Counted from the stretch's first letter, positions 1 to 8,475 are shown. The stretch is DNA of 39,542 nt from Clostridiaceae bacterium (GCA_020832135.1 JAFIFG010000117.1:1-39542), one strand, 5' to 3'. Notes: generated by a model not told the origin, from the letters alone. Numbers and translations are program-made.

Positions 1-197
1 TAACAACTAAACAATTTTTTAAAGGTTCCTTTGAACCTTTACTTTCCTATGCCTTTTTTTCTGTGTGTAGCTGCAGATTTTAGTTGCTTTTACAGCTTTT
101 CTTGTGGATAAATTCATTTTTGAATTCTGCAACTACCTATAAATCAACACTTAATTATATTGCTGTACTAGTTGTCCATATTCATTTTAATTAATAG

Positions 198-249
198 GGG
201 TAGGTAAGGTATCTATCACGGTATACCGTGATAGATACCTTACCTACCC
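198..249. repeat. 52-bp perfect palindrome
   Basis: The two 26-base arms, 198-223 and 224-249, are exact reverse complements with no loop; the centre is CGGTATACCG and the outer ends are GGGTAGGT and ACCTACCC. It lies just beyond the terminator of the recombinase gene at 278-1936. There is no T-run on either side, so it is not a typical terminator. It could be a recombinase binding or attachment site, or a cruciform-forming end structure. The rest of 1-197 shows no gene; it holds a small hairpin (21-28 with 33-40, arm AAAGGTTC). Confidence 0.85.
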
Positions 250-254
250 GTAAC

Positions 255-293
255 AAAAATACACGATCTCCAATATCTTAAAGGAGATCGTGT
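255..293 (-). terminator. Rho-independent terminator of the 278-1936 recombinase
   Basis: An 11-bp perfect stem (261-271 with 283-293, arm ACACGATCTCC on the minus strand) with an 11-base loop. It is followed on the minus strand by ATTTTTG. The recombinase stop codon TAA (278-280) lies within the loop. Confidence 0.75.
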
Positions 294-1936
294 TGATTTA
301 ATTCTGGATATAACAATGTCACTTCTTTAATATCAACCCTTTTCTCTTCTTTGTTGTATAATACTTCTACTTTATCTACAAAATTCAATACAAATTCTCT
401 TCGTACTCTTATTAAATCTTCATCATTTCCTTTACTAAAAATACCCGGTAAAAAATGACTTATTAACTCTTGCAATTCTTCCTTAGTCTTTCTTTTAATC
501 CCCATATTCTTGCAAACAATTTTCAAAGCATTTCTATAATTATCTAAAATATCATTGGCAATGATACGTTGAGTGTGAATAGCTTTCTTCATATATTCAT
601 CGTTCTCTCCAGATACAATAGTATTTATATTTAGTATGAAATCCTCGTATTTTTTGATCCTTATTTTTATTTCATTTTCTATAGTAGAAGATTTCGAAAT
701 TATCTCTTCCATTCTTTGATTATATGTATTCCAATATATGTCTATATTATCTAAACAAAAGAAATTGCTTCTCATATGTTCTAAAAATCGATGCTCAACT
801 AACCATGACGGAATAATAACCTTACACTTTTTTCCTTCTATTTTATTTATATAAATACATCTATATACATTTGTCTTATTTATGCCGGGATTCCTTGATT
901 TCATAATACTTTTACATTCTGGACAAACTAATTTATCCTTTAGAATAAAACTAGTATCATAGTGAAATCCATCTCTACTTTTTGCTCTAACACTTCTTTC
1001 ATCAAGGGTTTTATTCCATGTTCCTTCACTAATTATGGCATTATCTAAAGTCTTTTCAGATATTATAGGATTATCGTTTTTTCTTCCGGGATTACGTCTA
1101 CCTCCACGTCTATCCCAAACTATTTTTCCAGTATAAATTTCATTTTTAATAATTCCTTCTATCTTTCCCTTACTCCAAGTTATAAAGCCATAATTTTCAT
1201 TCATCTTGTCAGCTATTAATTTATATCCCATTCCCATTAAATATAATCTGAAGACCTCTTCAACTAGTGCTCTTTCAAGGTTCGATGTTTTAAGTGTTGT
1301 ATACCATTTCTTTTTGCTTTGTGAATTGTTTGTATTAATCTTAGGTATGTAACCAAATGGTACTTTTCCTCCGGGCCATCTCCCCTTACTTGCACAAGTT
1401 ACCATACCTGATTTGACTCTATTAGACAGAAGGTTACCTTCCATTTCCGCAAGACTTGTAAATACTATATGTAATAATCTTTCTATATCAGAATTACTTT
1501 CATCAAAATTTTCTCCATCTCTTATATAATGTACCTTTATGCCTTTTCTTTTAAAGTACATCTCTAGTTCTATTGTATCTTCTACAACTCTAGATAATCG
1601 ATCCCTTGCATAAATTATTAGATGCGAAAATTTACCTTCATAAGCTGAATATATGAGTTCAGTTAACTGTGGTCTATCTTTAAAACTATCTAGTATATTG
1701 AATTCCTCATCAGACTTTCTTTCTATCCTTGTTGCTGGCTTTACTTCTTTGAAAGTAAATTTTTGGGGCAACTCCCATCCTTTTTCATTAACAAATCGCT
1801 GAATACTATCAAGTTGTGCATCAAGAGAATATCCTTCTTCATCTTGTTTAGAGGAAGATACTCTTAAATATGCTGCTACTTCTTCAATTGGATTTCCCTC
1901 TTTTTCCTCTACTAATAATTGAGTATTTTTGGCCAT
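278..1936 (-). CDS. Large serine recombinase (recombinase B)
   Basis: A 552-residue site-specific DNA recombinase of the large serine family, which cuts and rejoins DNA through a 5'-phosphoserine link. The N-terminal resolvase domain begins AAYLRVSSSKQ, with the nucleophile probably Ser27, and contains the conserved RDRLSR motif near residue 113. A recombinase domain follows (GKVPFGY, then GIIKNEIYTGK), then a zinc ribbon (CPEC near 341, YRC, KKC) and a C-terminal coiled coil. Length is normal for the family. The start ATG is preceded by AGGGAG about 11 bases upstream and overlaps the 3' end of the broken recombinase gene by 53 bp in another frame, so the two were co-transcribed and probably translationally coupled. 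It may need the neighbouring recombinase as partner, or may act alone now that the neighbour is broken. Confidence 0.93.
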   Translation of the reverse strand: MAKNTQLLVEEKEGNPIEEVAAYLRVSSSKQDEEGYSLDAQLDSIQRFVNEKGWELPQKFTFKEVKPATRIERKSDEEFNILDSFKDRPQLTELIYSAYEGKFSHLIIYARDRLSRVVEDTIELEMYFKRKGIKVHYIRDGENFDESNSDIERLLHIVFTSLAEMEGNLLSNRVKSGMVTCASKGRWPGGKVPFGYIPKINTNNSQSKKKWYTTLKTSNLERALVEEVFRLYLMGMGYKLIADKMNENYGFITWSKGKIEGIIKNEIYTGKIVWDRRGGRRNPGRKNDNPIISEKTLDNAIISEGTWNKTLDERSVRAKSRDGFHYDTSFILKDKLVCPECKSIMKSRNPGINKTNVYRCIYINKIEGKKCKVIIPSWLVEHRFLEHMRSNFFCLDNIDIYWNTYNQRMEEIISKSSTIENEIKIRIKKYEDFILNINTIVSGENDEYMKKAIHTQRIIANDILDNYRNALKIVCKNMGIKRKTKEELQELISHFLPGIFSKGNDEDLIRVRREFVLNFVDKVEVLYNKEEKRVDIKEVTLLYPELNQHDLL

Positions 1937-3443
1937 TTAATATCAACTCCCTAACATTCTCGTAGATAAAAAGTTCTAATAGAGCTGGGTAATTTTGTTC
2001 TAGTTCATCGGCTATAACCTCGCAATACCCGCCTTTTGCTAGTGGGATGATAATATCTCTTAATTTGCTACTTATGAATTCCTTTTTTGCTATTAAATTT
2101 TTAGTATCGATATTTCTTTCTTCTATTTTCTTTTGTTTACTTACTATATTAGATTTAATTGACTGGTTATTTGATGTAATTAGTTTATCTATCATACATT
2201 TCTATTCGCTTATCAGGTCTAATGATTTTTTTCTATTTTCAGAAATTTTTCGATCTATTTCTTTTATTACATTATCTATTACCTCTTTATAATTTTCTGT
2301 AATAGATAACGACTCTACTATTGATAAAGTCAGATCTCTTACTAAAGATTTCTTTCTTATAGATTTACACCCTTTAGTATTACAACTATATGCACCTTTT
2401 GAATATTCTAATGTCTTATTGCAACGCCTACATCTAATTGATTTCTCTAAAATAACGTTCGCCTTGTTTTCATTTAACCTAATACTATTGTTTTGATCGT
2501 TATTTATACACCATTTATCTACCACCCTAAACCATTATTCAGGAGTTATCACTGTAGTTTCTATATTAGTAAATGGTAAAAAAAATTTTTCATTTGCCTG
2601 AACAATATTTTCATTATGTTGAACATAAAACATATTGTATCTATACATTGCATTTGATATCTGAATTCCTGCATAAAATGGCCTACTTAAAATTTTTTTT
2701 ATATCTGAGGGCTTTAAATTAGATACAAGCTTAAAATATTCTTCTGACTCTGTACCTTTGTAATTAGTTTCCATATTATCCTTTAATTTACTACACAGTT
2801 TTTGGTGATCTGTTACTTCATCGTTATTTAAAAAGATATCAAATATGTCCTGTACTATTTTGAATTTAGCTCCATCTTTATAGTAGGTTTTATCATATTT
2901 ATCATATTTAAAACCATAGGATGGAGCTTTATCATATATTTGTTTTTGAATCTTAGCATTTCTTCCAGCTTCGGTTCTTTGTTTAATTCTTCTAGGCTCC
3001 ATCTCAGCTAAACCCATAATTATATTTTCTATAAATTCAGTAGCATAGCTTTTTTTATCATTAAGTTCTATGTCATTGCTATATAATATTTCTACATTCA
3101 ATTTTTTAAATATATTCTTTAATTCAATATACTCTTCAAAGTTCCTACACATTCTATCTCTTCTTGTTACTATAATAGATTTAAAATACCCTTTTTTAGC
3201 ATCATCTAGTAATGCCATGAATTGAGGTCTATCAGTATATTGTCTTGATGAAGCTGAAATTAATTCGCTATATTCATTATAGATAAATAAATTTTTGTTT
3301 CGAGCATGTTCTCTGCAGAAATGTTTTTGAGTCTCTATAGGGTTAGGTACACTTGTATTAGATTCTCTTGCATAAATTGCTGCATATTTATAGGGATTAC
3401 TTATAATCTCTTGAATTTGGTTTTTCTCCTCTAGTAATTCCAT
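1884..3443 (-). pseudogene. Large serine recombinase broken by two in-frame stop codons (recombinase A)
   Basis: One continuous frame of about 520 codons encodes a complete large serine recombinase but contains TAA at 2535-2537 and TAG at 2202-2204; the frame is the same on both sides of each stop, with no shift. The first part (about 302 residues from ATG 3443) has the catalytic region YAAIYARES (Ser28), RRDRMCR and the recombinase domain. The second has a zinc ribbon (CRRC, then CNTKGC). The third is the coiled coil and tail. Across the first stop the text reads ITPE-stop-WFRVVDKW, where family members have a sense codon, commonly Gln; CAA to TAA is a single change. Neither downstream piece has a convincing ribosome site. 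The start is ATG 3443, with AAGGCGG nine bases upstream, rather than the TTG at 3452. A fragmented but functional protein is unlikely. Confidence 0.85.
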
Positions 3444-3558
3444 ATATATCAACCGCCTTTTCTTCCTTGAAACTTTCTTCTATTATTTTATCTATTATAA
3501 ATCTAACAAGTTTATTCTTAGCATTGAGTTCCTTAGTAAAATATACTTCGTTCTTCAT
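3397..3558 (-). CDS. Small 53-residue protein overlapping recombinase A
   Basis: The frame starts MKNEVYFTKELNAKNKL and ends GEKPNSRDYK. Its ribosome site GGAGG lies seven bases before the ATG, among the best in this region. It ends inside the start of the recombinase A gene, overlapping it by 47 bp in another frame, and lies between that gene and the nuclease gene, so all belong to one transcript. The charged helical sequence gives no family that I recognise. By position it could be an accessory or directionality protein for the recombinases. That is inference only. Confidence 0.6.
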   Translation of the reverse strand: MKNEVYFTKELNAKNKLVRFIIDKIIEESFKEEKAVDIYGITRGEKPNSRDYK

Positions 3559-3586
3559 ATATACCTCCATTTATATCTTCAGTAGT

Positions 3587-4387
3587 TTAAAATAGCCTAT
3601 TATTCATTTCTTCATTTATTGAATTGATGATATTAATTATTATTGAATTAAAATCCTTCGCTTCAACACATTTTTCAAAGAACTCACAATTGACATTGCA
3701 ATACTCATTTGGCTTACAAGGAAATTCTTTTTCATCAGATATTTGACTAGACATGTCTTCAATAAATGCTTTAACTTCGTTAATTAGCTCATCGGTTACT
3801 TCTATTTCCATTTTATAATTATACGATAGATAGTAATAACTAACTATATCTGGGTAACAGCCTAACTTCTCTTGGGTAAGTAGAATATAAATTGGTAATT
3901 GCACAAGACCTATTGGCTCTACTTTGGCACCAGTTTTATAGTCAATAGTTTCTATTAAGTTGTCATTTCTCAAATAAACTTTATCCAACTTTCCAGTTAG
4001 TACAACACCTGCTCCCATATCTTTCTTTATCATCTCTTCTATTATTAAATTTTCCTTGCCTTGATCCTTAGGATCATGGCAGTATTGTGATAGCATATTA
4101 AGTCCCCTTAAACCATATTCCCTCTCCTCCTCAATTGATTCATATCCATCTCTTATCCAATTTCTCCTTAGTAATTTGTGCAAATTAGCTTCGTTTCTAT
4201 ATTCCTCGCTAGTTATTTTATTAAACTGAGCAAGCGTAGAATGAATGCTGTTTCCAAAAGACAAAAACTTATTAGCAATAGTCCCTTCAGATTTTTTCTT
4301 TTCTATATACTTGTAACGATACTTTTTTCTACAATTCATAAATACCTGCATATTTGAATTGCTAAGATAGATGTTGTTTTGCTTCAT
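3587..4387 (-). CDS. PD-(D/E)XK nuclease with 4Fe-4S cysteines (Cas4/AddB-like)
   Basis: This 266-residue protein resembles the RecB-type nuclease domain of AddB and Cas4. Visible motifs are GNSIH (His49), GKLDKV (Asp135), TIDYKTG (Asp149, Lys151) and QLPIY (Gln163 to Tyr167), the full motif set of a RecB-family exonuclease. Cys19 plus Cys230-x3-Cys234-x5-Cys240 match the iron-sulfur cluster layout of AddB and Cas4. No helicase domain, cas gene or CRISPR array is present. The start was moved to ATG 4387, with AGGAG eight bases before it; the upstream GTG at 4396 is too close to that site. It is the first gene of the recombinase operon. It may process element DNA ends or counter host nucleases, but the role is unknown. 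Confidence 0.8.
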   Translation of the reverse strand: MKQNNIYLSNSNMQVFMNCRKKYRYKYIEKKKSEGTIANKFLSFGNSIHSTLAQFNKITSEEYRNEANLHKLLRRNWIRDGYESIEEEREYGLRGLNMLSQYCHDPKDQGKENLIIEEMIKKDMGAGVVLTGKLDKVYLRNDNLIETIDYKTGAKVEPIGLVQLPIYILLTQEKLGCYPDIVSYYYLSYNYKMEIEVTDELINEVKAFIEDMSSQISDEKEFPCKPNEYCNVNCEFFEKCVEAKDFNSIIINIINSINEEMNNRLF

Positions 4388-4575
4388 ACTGTCCACTCCT
4401 ACCTAAATCTAGTTTTCTATCCCGACACATGTTGCAACATATATAAAAATTGACACTATATGCGTCTATGTACGATATATTATTTTCATAATTTCATAGT
4501 TTATTAGTGTTAATTTATGGTAATAATTCTCCTAACCATTTTTTTAGTTTATAGAAGCAATATAGGGGGGATTTT
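4388..4575. promoter_or_regulatory. Divergent control region with a 12-bp dyad
   Basis: The region lies between the nuclease-recombinase operon (minus) and the XRE repressor gene (plus). It contains a perfect palindrome ATGTTGCAACAT at 4429-4440, a plausible operator for the adjacent repressor. On the plus strand TTGACA at 4452-4457 resembles a -35 box, with AT-rich GATATATT about 18-20 bases later. The arrangement is that of a phage-type switch. The promoters themselves are weak calls. Confidence 0.4.
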
Positions 4576-4974
4576 ATGATTACGCTAGGTAAAAGGCTAA
4601 AATACCTTAGAATAGAAATGGATTTATCTCAACAAAATCTAAGTGATGAGTTATGTATACCAAGAAGTACCATATCCTCATGGGAATCTGATAGTAGGAT
4701 ACCTGAACTCTCCGCAATAATAGAGTTATCAGATTATTTTAATGTCTCAATTGATTATTTAGTAGGAAAGTCTAGTATGAAAAGTTATGTTGCTAGTAAA
4801 TCCTCAAATGAAAGCCCTTATAAAGCTATATTTGATGATTTAGAACTAATAGATTTTATAGATAAGCTTGCTGAAAGAAAGGATCTACAGGTACTATGTA
4901 AGATTTTAAGAAGCATCTCAAGAGACAATATTGGTAAGATTACTGATGTCATTAAGGTGTTAAAATTGGATTGA
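4576..4974 (+). CDS. XRE-family helix-turn-helix repressor
   Basis: A 132-residue protein. Residues 1-65 form a Cro/CI-type HTH_3 domain: GKRLKYLRIEMDLSQQNLSD, then IPRSTISSWESDSRIPEL, then a third helix ending FNVSIDYLVGKS. The C-terminal half (66-132) is helical and unassigned, with no visible LexA-type protease residues. The ATG follows the ribosome site GGGGGG six bases upstream. It is transcribed away from the nuclease-recombinase operon and sits next to a 12-bp dyad, so it probably represses that operon and possibly itself, keeping the element quiescent. The DNA target is inferred. Confidence 0.9.
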   Translation: MITLGKRLKYLRIEMDLSQQNLSDELCIPRSTISSWESDSRIPELSAIIELSDYFNVSIDYLVGKSSMKSYVASKSSNESPYKAIFDDLELIDFIDKLAERKDLQVLCKILRSISRDNIGKITDVIKVLKLD

Positions 4975-5291
4975 AATTGATAAACTTTGATTTAAATAGT
5001 TATGAAATCAATAGTCCTTGAAAAATAGTTGTTTATTTTCAAGAGATGCTTCAAAAACCTTTAAGCTTTCTTTTAAATTTTATTCATCTTTTATGATTAT
5101 CTCTACATTCTGATGTCATTTAAAAGTTTTTATTTTTAGTATTAATTTTTGAATACTTTTCTACATATATCGGTTCGTCAATTGAATCATTTATCCTTAA
5201 GTCAACTAGATCCTTTTCTTTTTTTTTTGATAATTACTTATTGTAGATTGTCAAGTAAAATTAATTGTAAATCAACATTGAGCTGTGTTGG
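4975..5291. other. AT-rich stretch without a convincing gene
   Basis: No frame here has a good start and ribosome site. On the minus strand, about 5125-5225 reads like protein in one frame (for example KDLVDLRINDSIDEPIYVE) but has no start and ends after about 34 codons; a poly-T run at 5219-5228 separates it from the small frame at 5292-5363. This looks like a decayed small gene. Confidence 0.35.
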
Positions 5292-5363
5292 TCATTTTTC
5301 AGCTTTCTCTTTTTGTTCTTTTATCTCTTGAAGTTCTCGTTTCTTCTTTAGAATTTCTCCCAT
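5292..5363 (-). CDS. Possible 23-residue peptide or remnant
   Basis: ATG at 5363 is preceded by AGGAG at good spacing and opens a short highly charged frame, MGEILKKKRELQEIKEQKEK, ending at TGA 5292-5294. Beyond the stop the same frame continues PTQLNVDLQLILLDNLQ before a second stop, which suggests the start of a longer gene that has decayed. It lies just after the terminator of the restriction enzyme gene. No family is recognised. Confidence 0.3.
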   Translation of the reverse strand: MGEILKKKRELQEIKEQKEKAEK

Positions 5364-5392
5364 AGATTATTTCTCCTTTCATTTTTGGGTAT

Positions 5393-5426
5393 CAAAAAAG
5401 CGATTAAGATCTTTCTCTTAATCGCT
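5393..5426 (-). terminator. Terminator of the MmeI-like gene
   Basis: A perfect 11-bp stem (5399-5409 with 5416-5426, arm AGCGATTAAGA) with a 6-base loop. On the minus strand it is followed by six T. It lies 67 bp after the stop of the 5493-8195 gene. Confidence 0.85.
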
Positions 5427-5492
5427 CTGTTCTTACCTGTTTGCTACAGTTGTTAAATAATATATAAGTATGTTTTTAAATTAACTCATCAA

Positions 5493-8195
5493 TTAATTTT
5501 CTTGTGTTAATTCTTTATATCTTTTCATCAAATATGCTATGCAATCTTCTTCTGAAGTTATATTCCAAATTTTACCGTATGTTTCCCAAACGACTCGATC
5601 ATTTGCAATATGAGCTCTTCTTAATTCTGGAGGCATAATAGTATCATCATATAAATCTCCTAACGTCCAATCAGAATATAGTTCTCTTGCTTTCAAAATA
5701 TTTCCTGCTGTCTTTTCTAATTTTAATTTCATATTATCCTCTAACTTGGGAAAAGGAAAGGTATTATAAACTATAAATGCTGAGTATCTATAGTCGCTCT
5801 TTAATCTACCAGCCACTACTCTCATCCAAGCCATATGAACATTAGATGTTAGAAGAGCATATAATACTAAATCACCATCTGGTACTGTCAAGACCGCATT
5901 ACTAAGTATTACACTTTGGTCAACATATCCAATTGGTATATATCTTCTCTTTTCTGATGATGTAGCAGGAACAACTAATGATTTTTCTGGATTGTTGGTT
6001 TCCCTAAAAAGCCACGGTGTATCTGCTTTTTTTCTTGTTCCAGCATCACTACTGGCCAAACGCATTTCTCTTACGTTTTCTATTCGTTTCATAAGTAAAG
6101 GATGCTTTCGTACTTCTCTTATATCTGCATCTGCAAACCATAAGCAATATCTTTCTTTTCCTTGAATAAATTCCCTAGCACCCATAAACCTTTTAATCCA
6201 TTGTTCTGCTTTAGGATCTTTAGATAATAATTCTTCTTTCTCCTCACTGCTAAGTAACAAGAAGCCCCCTTCTGTTGGTTGGTTCCCTTTCATCATTTTA
6301 GGCATTCCACCCAAAGAAGATCTTGCTTCATTCACGATTACATTTGGCGCATCTACCAAATATGGACTTATATTTTTCCCATTTGTTAAGGTTCCATTTG
6401 AAGAGTATAAATATTTGTGATTACTATTATTATAAGCTTTGCTAAATCCTATTATTACACAATGGACTGCTGCTTTCCCTTTGGCTTCATTGCTCCATTT
6501 GAAAGTTTTATATGCAAAATCTATGATAATATCATTGTTAAGTAGATGAGTCCAAAGAGTTTCTACTTGTTCTCCTTGAGTTATTGAATTTGTAGAAACA
6601 AATGCTGCTTTAACCCAAATATTGTTATTCATCACCTGCATCGCTTTTATAAACCAAGAAGCAACATAATCAAGGTTTTTCAATTTTGCCTTTTTCCCAA
6701 ATAATGCTCTCATATCATTTTTTTGCTCTTTAGTTTGATATTCAGCACCAATAAATGGGGGATTACCCAATATATAATTTAAATTTCCTGCAGTTAAGTC
6801 ATCCCATTCTAGCTGTAATGCATTCCCATAAATAATACTAGCATTTTCTTTAATAGGAAAATCTATAATATTCATACCAAAATAATTGCTAACTTCTTGA
6901 TCCATTAAGTGTTTCATTAAAAGAATAGATACTTTTGCAATTTCACAAGCAAAATCTTCATATTCAATCCCGTAAAATTGATTAATATGAACCCTTGTAT
7001 AAATAGCGTTTATCATTGCCATTTGTTGATTAACACCCATATCATACAAGTATTTAAGAATTTCAAATTCCAATTCTCTTAACTTTTGATAGGTAAGAAT
7101 AAGAAAGTTCCCACTACCACATGCTGGATCCAGAAATTTTAAATTCGCTATCTTATCGTGGAATAGATTTAATTCTTTTATTGTATTTTTTGAGCGTTCA
7201 AATTCATCATATAAATCGTCTAAGAATAATGGCCCTATTACCTTCATAATATTTTCTTCAGAAGTATAATGTGCACCTAATTCACGACGTTTATCCTGAT
7301 CCATAATTCCTTGAAACATCGCACCAAAAATAGCTGGACTTATTTCACTCCAATTAAAATCACAACATTCCAGAATTATTTGACGCATTTTTTTATCAAA
7401 AAAGGCAGGTGGAAGTTTTTCTGAAAATAAATGACCATTGATATAACGAAAACGGTTTAATTCTTCTGATAAATTAGTCATCCTTTGATCTTTTGGAGTA
7501 TCGAGAATAGAGAATAATAACATTATTCTCATCGATAAATCTGAACCATCCTCTTTAGATTCGCTAATATACTTTTGAAAACTTCCCTTTTCAAAAATTC
7601 CTGTATCGTCCGCAAATAAACAAAAAAGTAATCGAACTAAATAGACTTCAAGATTATGACCTATATATCCATTTTCTTTAAGTGCATCATGAATTTTTGC
7701 CATTTTATACGAAGCATCCGTATTTAATTCTATTTCCGTTTGTGTTTCATCTGTTGTTCCATAACCAGCTATGATTCCAAAAATACGAACATGCTGTTTT
7801 AACTGTGTTACTTTAAACGGTTTATATCTATGATCTTTTTCTAAGTTGTACACTTCAATCTTATTAAAATCACAAACCATTACTAACTTAGGAATTTCTT
7901 CTGGTTTAAGAGCATGTATATAGTCCATTGCTTGAGAATATGCTCTAGTTAAAGACTTGCCCTTTGATTTCATTTCAATTAAAATTTTTCCCGGTATCAA
8001 ATAATCAATATAACCTATTGAACCATCTTTTAACCTAATTTGATATTCATGTAAACCATCTCGAAAATCCACACCAAATACATTCATCAAATCTTTTTCA
8101 AATGTTTGAGCTTCTTGTCTTTCATCTCCTATACAGTTTTTCCATTGTTTTTGAAATTGAACTGCTCTTGATTCAATTTCTGTCCATCGTAACAT
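5493..8195 (-). CDS. MmeI-like (type IIG/IIL) restriction-modification enzyme
   Basis: This 900-residue single-chain enzyme should both methylate adenine in its target and cut DNA at a fixed distance. The N-terminal nuclease motif is Asp64-x9-Glu74-x-Lys76 (IDY, then IEMKSK), the same spacing as in MmeI. A helical linker follows. The N6-adenine methyltransferase core has motif I DPACGSGNF from Asp356 and motif IV NPPFIG from Asn478. The target-recognition region (about 600-780, with PTEGGFLLLS and YCLWF) and a C-terminal helical part complete the MmeI order. Length is typical and no catalytic residue is missing. ATG 8195 follows GAGGTG. It is the only intact gene in its segment and has its own terminator; a decayed HTH gene lies directly upstream. 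As element cargo it would protect the host against phage. The recognition sequence cannot be read from the protein. Confidence 0.88.
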   Translation of the reverse strand: MLRWTEIESRAVQFQKQWKNCIGDERQEAQTFEKDLMNVFGVDFRDGLHEYQIRLKDGSIGYIDYLIPGKILIEMKSKGKSLTRAYSQAMDYIHALKPEEIPKLVMVCDFNKIEVYNLEKDHRYKPFKVTQLKQHVRIFGIIAGYGTTDETQTEIELNTDASYKMAKIHDALKENGYIGHNLEVYLVRLLFCLFADDTGIFEKGSFQKYISESKEDGSDLSMRIMLLFSILDTPKDQRMTNLSEELNRFRYINGHLFSEKLPPAFFDKKMRQIILECCDFNWSEISPAIFGAMFQGIMDQDKRRELGAHYTSEENIMKVIGPLFLDDLYDEFERSKNTIKELNLFHDKIANLKFLDPACGSGNFLILTYQKLRELEFEILKYLYDMGVNQQMAMINAIYTRVHINQFYGIEYEDFACEIAKVSILLMKHLMDQEVSNYFGMNIIDFPIKENASIIYGNALQLEWDDLTAGNLNYILGNPPFIGAEYQTKEQKNDMRALFGKKAKLKNLDYVASWFIKAMQVMNNNIWVKAAFVSTNSITQGEQVETLWTHLLNNDIIIDFAYKTFKWSNEAKGKAAVHCVIIGFSKAYNNSNHKYLYSSNGTLTNGKNISPYLVDAPNVIVNEARSSLGGMPKMMKGNQPTEGGFLLLSSEEKEELLSKDPKAEQWIKRFMGAREFIQGKERYCLWFADADIREVRKHPLLMKRIENVREMRLASSDAGTRKKADTPWLFRETNNPEKSLVVPATSSEKRRYIPIGYVDQSVILSNAVLTVPDGDLVLYALLTSNVHMAWMRVVAGRLKSDYRYSAFIVYNTFPFPKLEDNMKLKLEKTAGNILKARELYSDWTLGDLYDDTIMPPELRRAHIANDRVVWETYGKIWNITSEEDCIAYLMKRYKELTQEN

Positions 8196-8263
8196 ATCTC
8201 CACCTCATTTATGTAAAAATAAAAATATTCTTAACATAACAATTGATATTATCATCTCGTTTT

Positions 8264-8397
8264 TTAATGCCAAGCAACTATCTCTTTCTCTAGTACATTA
8301 CCTTTATCCAATTCTTCACGTAATCTACGTATGGCGTGATCTGCATAATATTTGGTTCTTTAAAAATTTTCCAAAGTTTATCATATGAAAATGCTAT
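8264..8397 (-). pseudogene. Remnant of a small HTH (HTH_26-type) regulator
   Basis: On the minus strand, AAAGAGG is followed by ATA and then codons for AFSYDKLWKIFKEPN, the usual opening (M-AFSYDKLWK) of small Cro/CI-type regulators. The expected ATG at 8395-8397 reads ATA. The frame ends at TAG 8290-8292 after 35 codons. In another frame from about 8330 the text reads YYADHAIRRLREELDKGN, ending at TAA 8264-8266. The recognition helices are missing. It lies upstream of the restriction enzyme, where a controller gene would be expected. Confidence 0.5.
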
Positions 8398-8475
8398 GAC
8401 AACCTCTTTCTGTCATTAATTTAAACTTTATATATCTAAAGATTATTATATCATGAATAACAACATTATCGTACA

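Noticed and set aside
1-197. Left end of the element with the missing cotJC half
   Set aside because: No frame here encodes CotJC sequence, so the left boundary must be outside the window.
1884-2195. Separate 103-residue gene
   Set aside because: Same frame as the preceding fragment beyond a TAG, with no ribosome site; it is the tail of the broken recombinase.
2202-2525. Separate small zinc-ribbon gene starting at GTG 2525
   Set aside because: It is in the same frame as the recombinase fragment upstream, three codons after a stop, and has no ribosome site of its own; it is part of the broken gene.
3587-4387. Cas4-like protein as sign of a CRISPR-Cas locus
   Set aside because: No cas1, cas2 or effector gene and no regularly spaced repeats anywhere in the window.
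5149-5331. Plus-strand 60-codon frame
   Set aside because: No ribosome site, hydrophobic/aromatic translation typical of antisense of AT-rich coding remnants.
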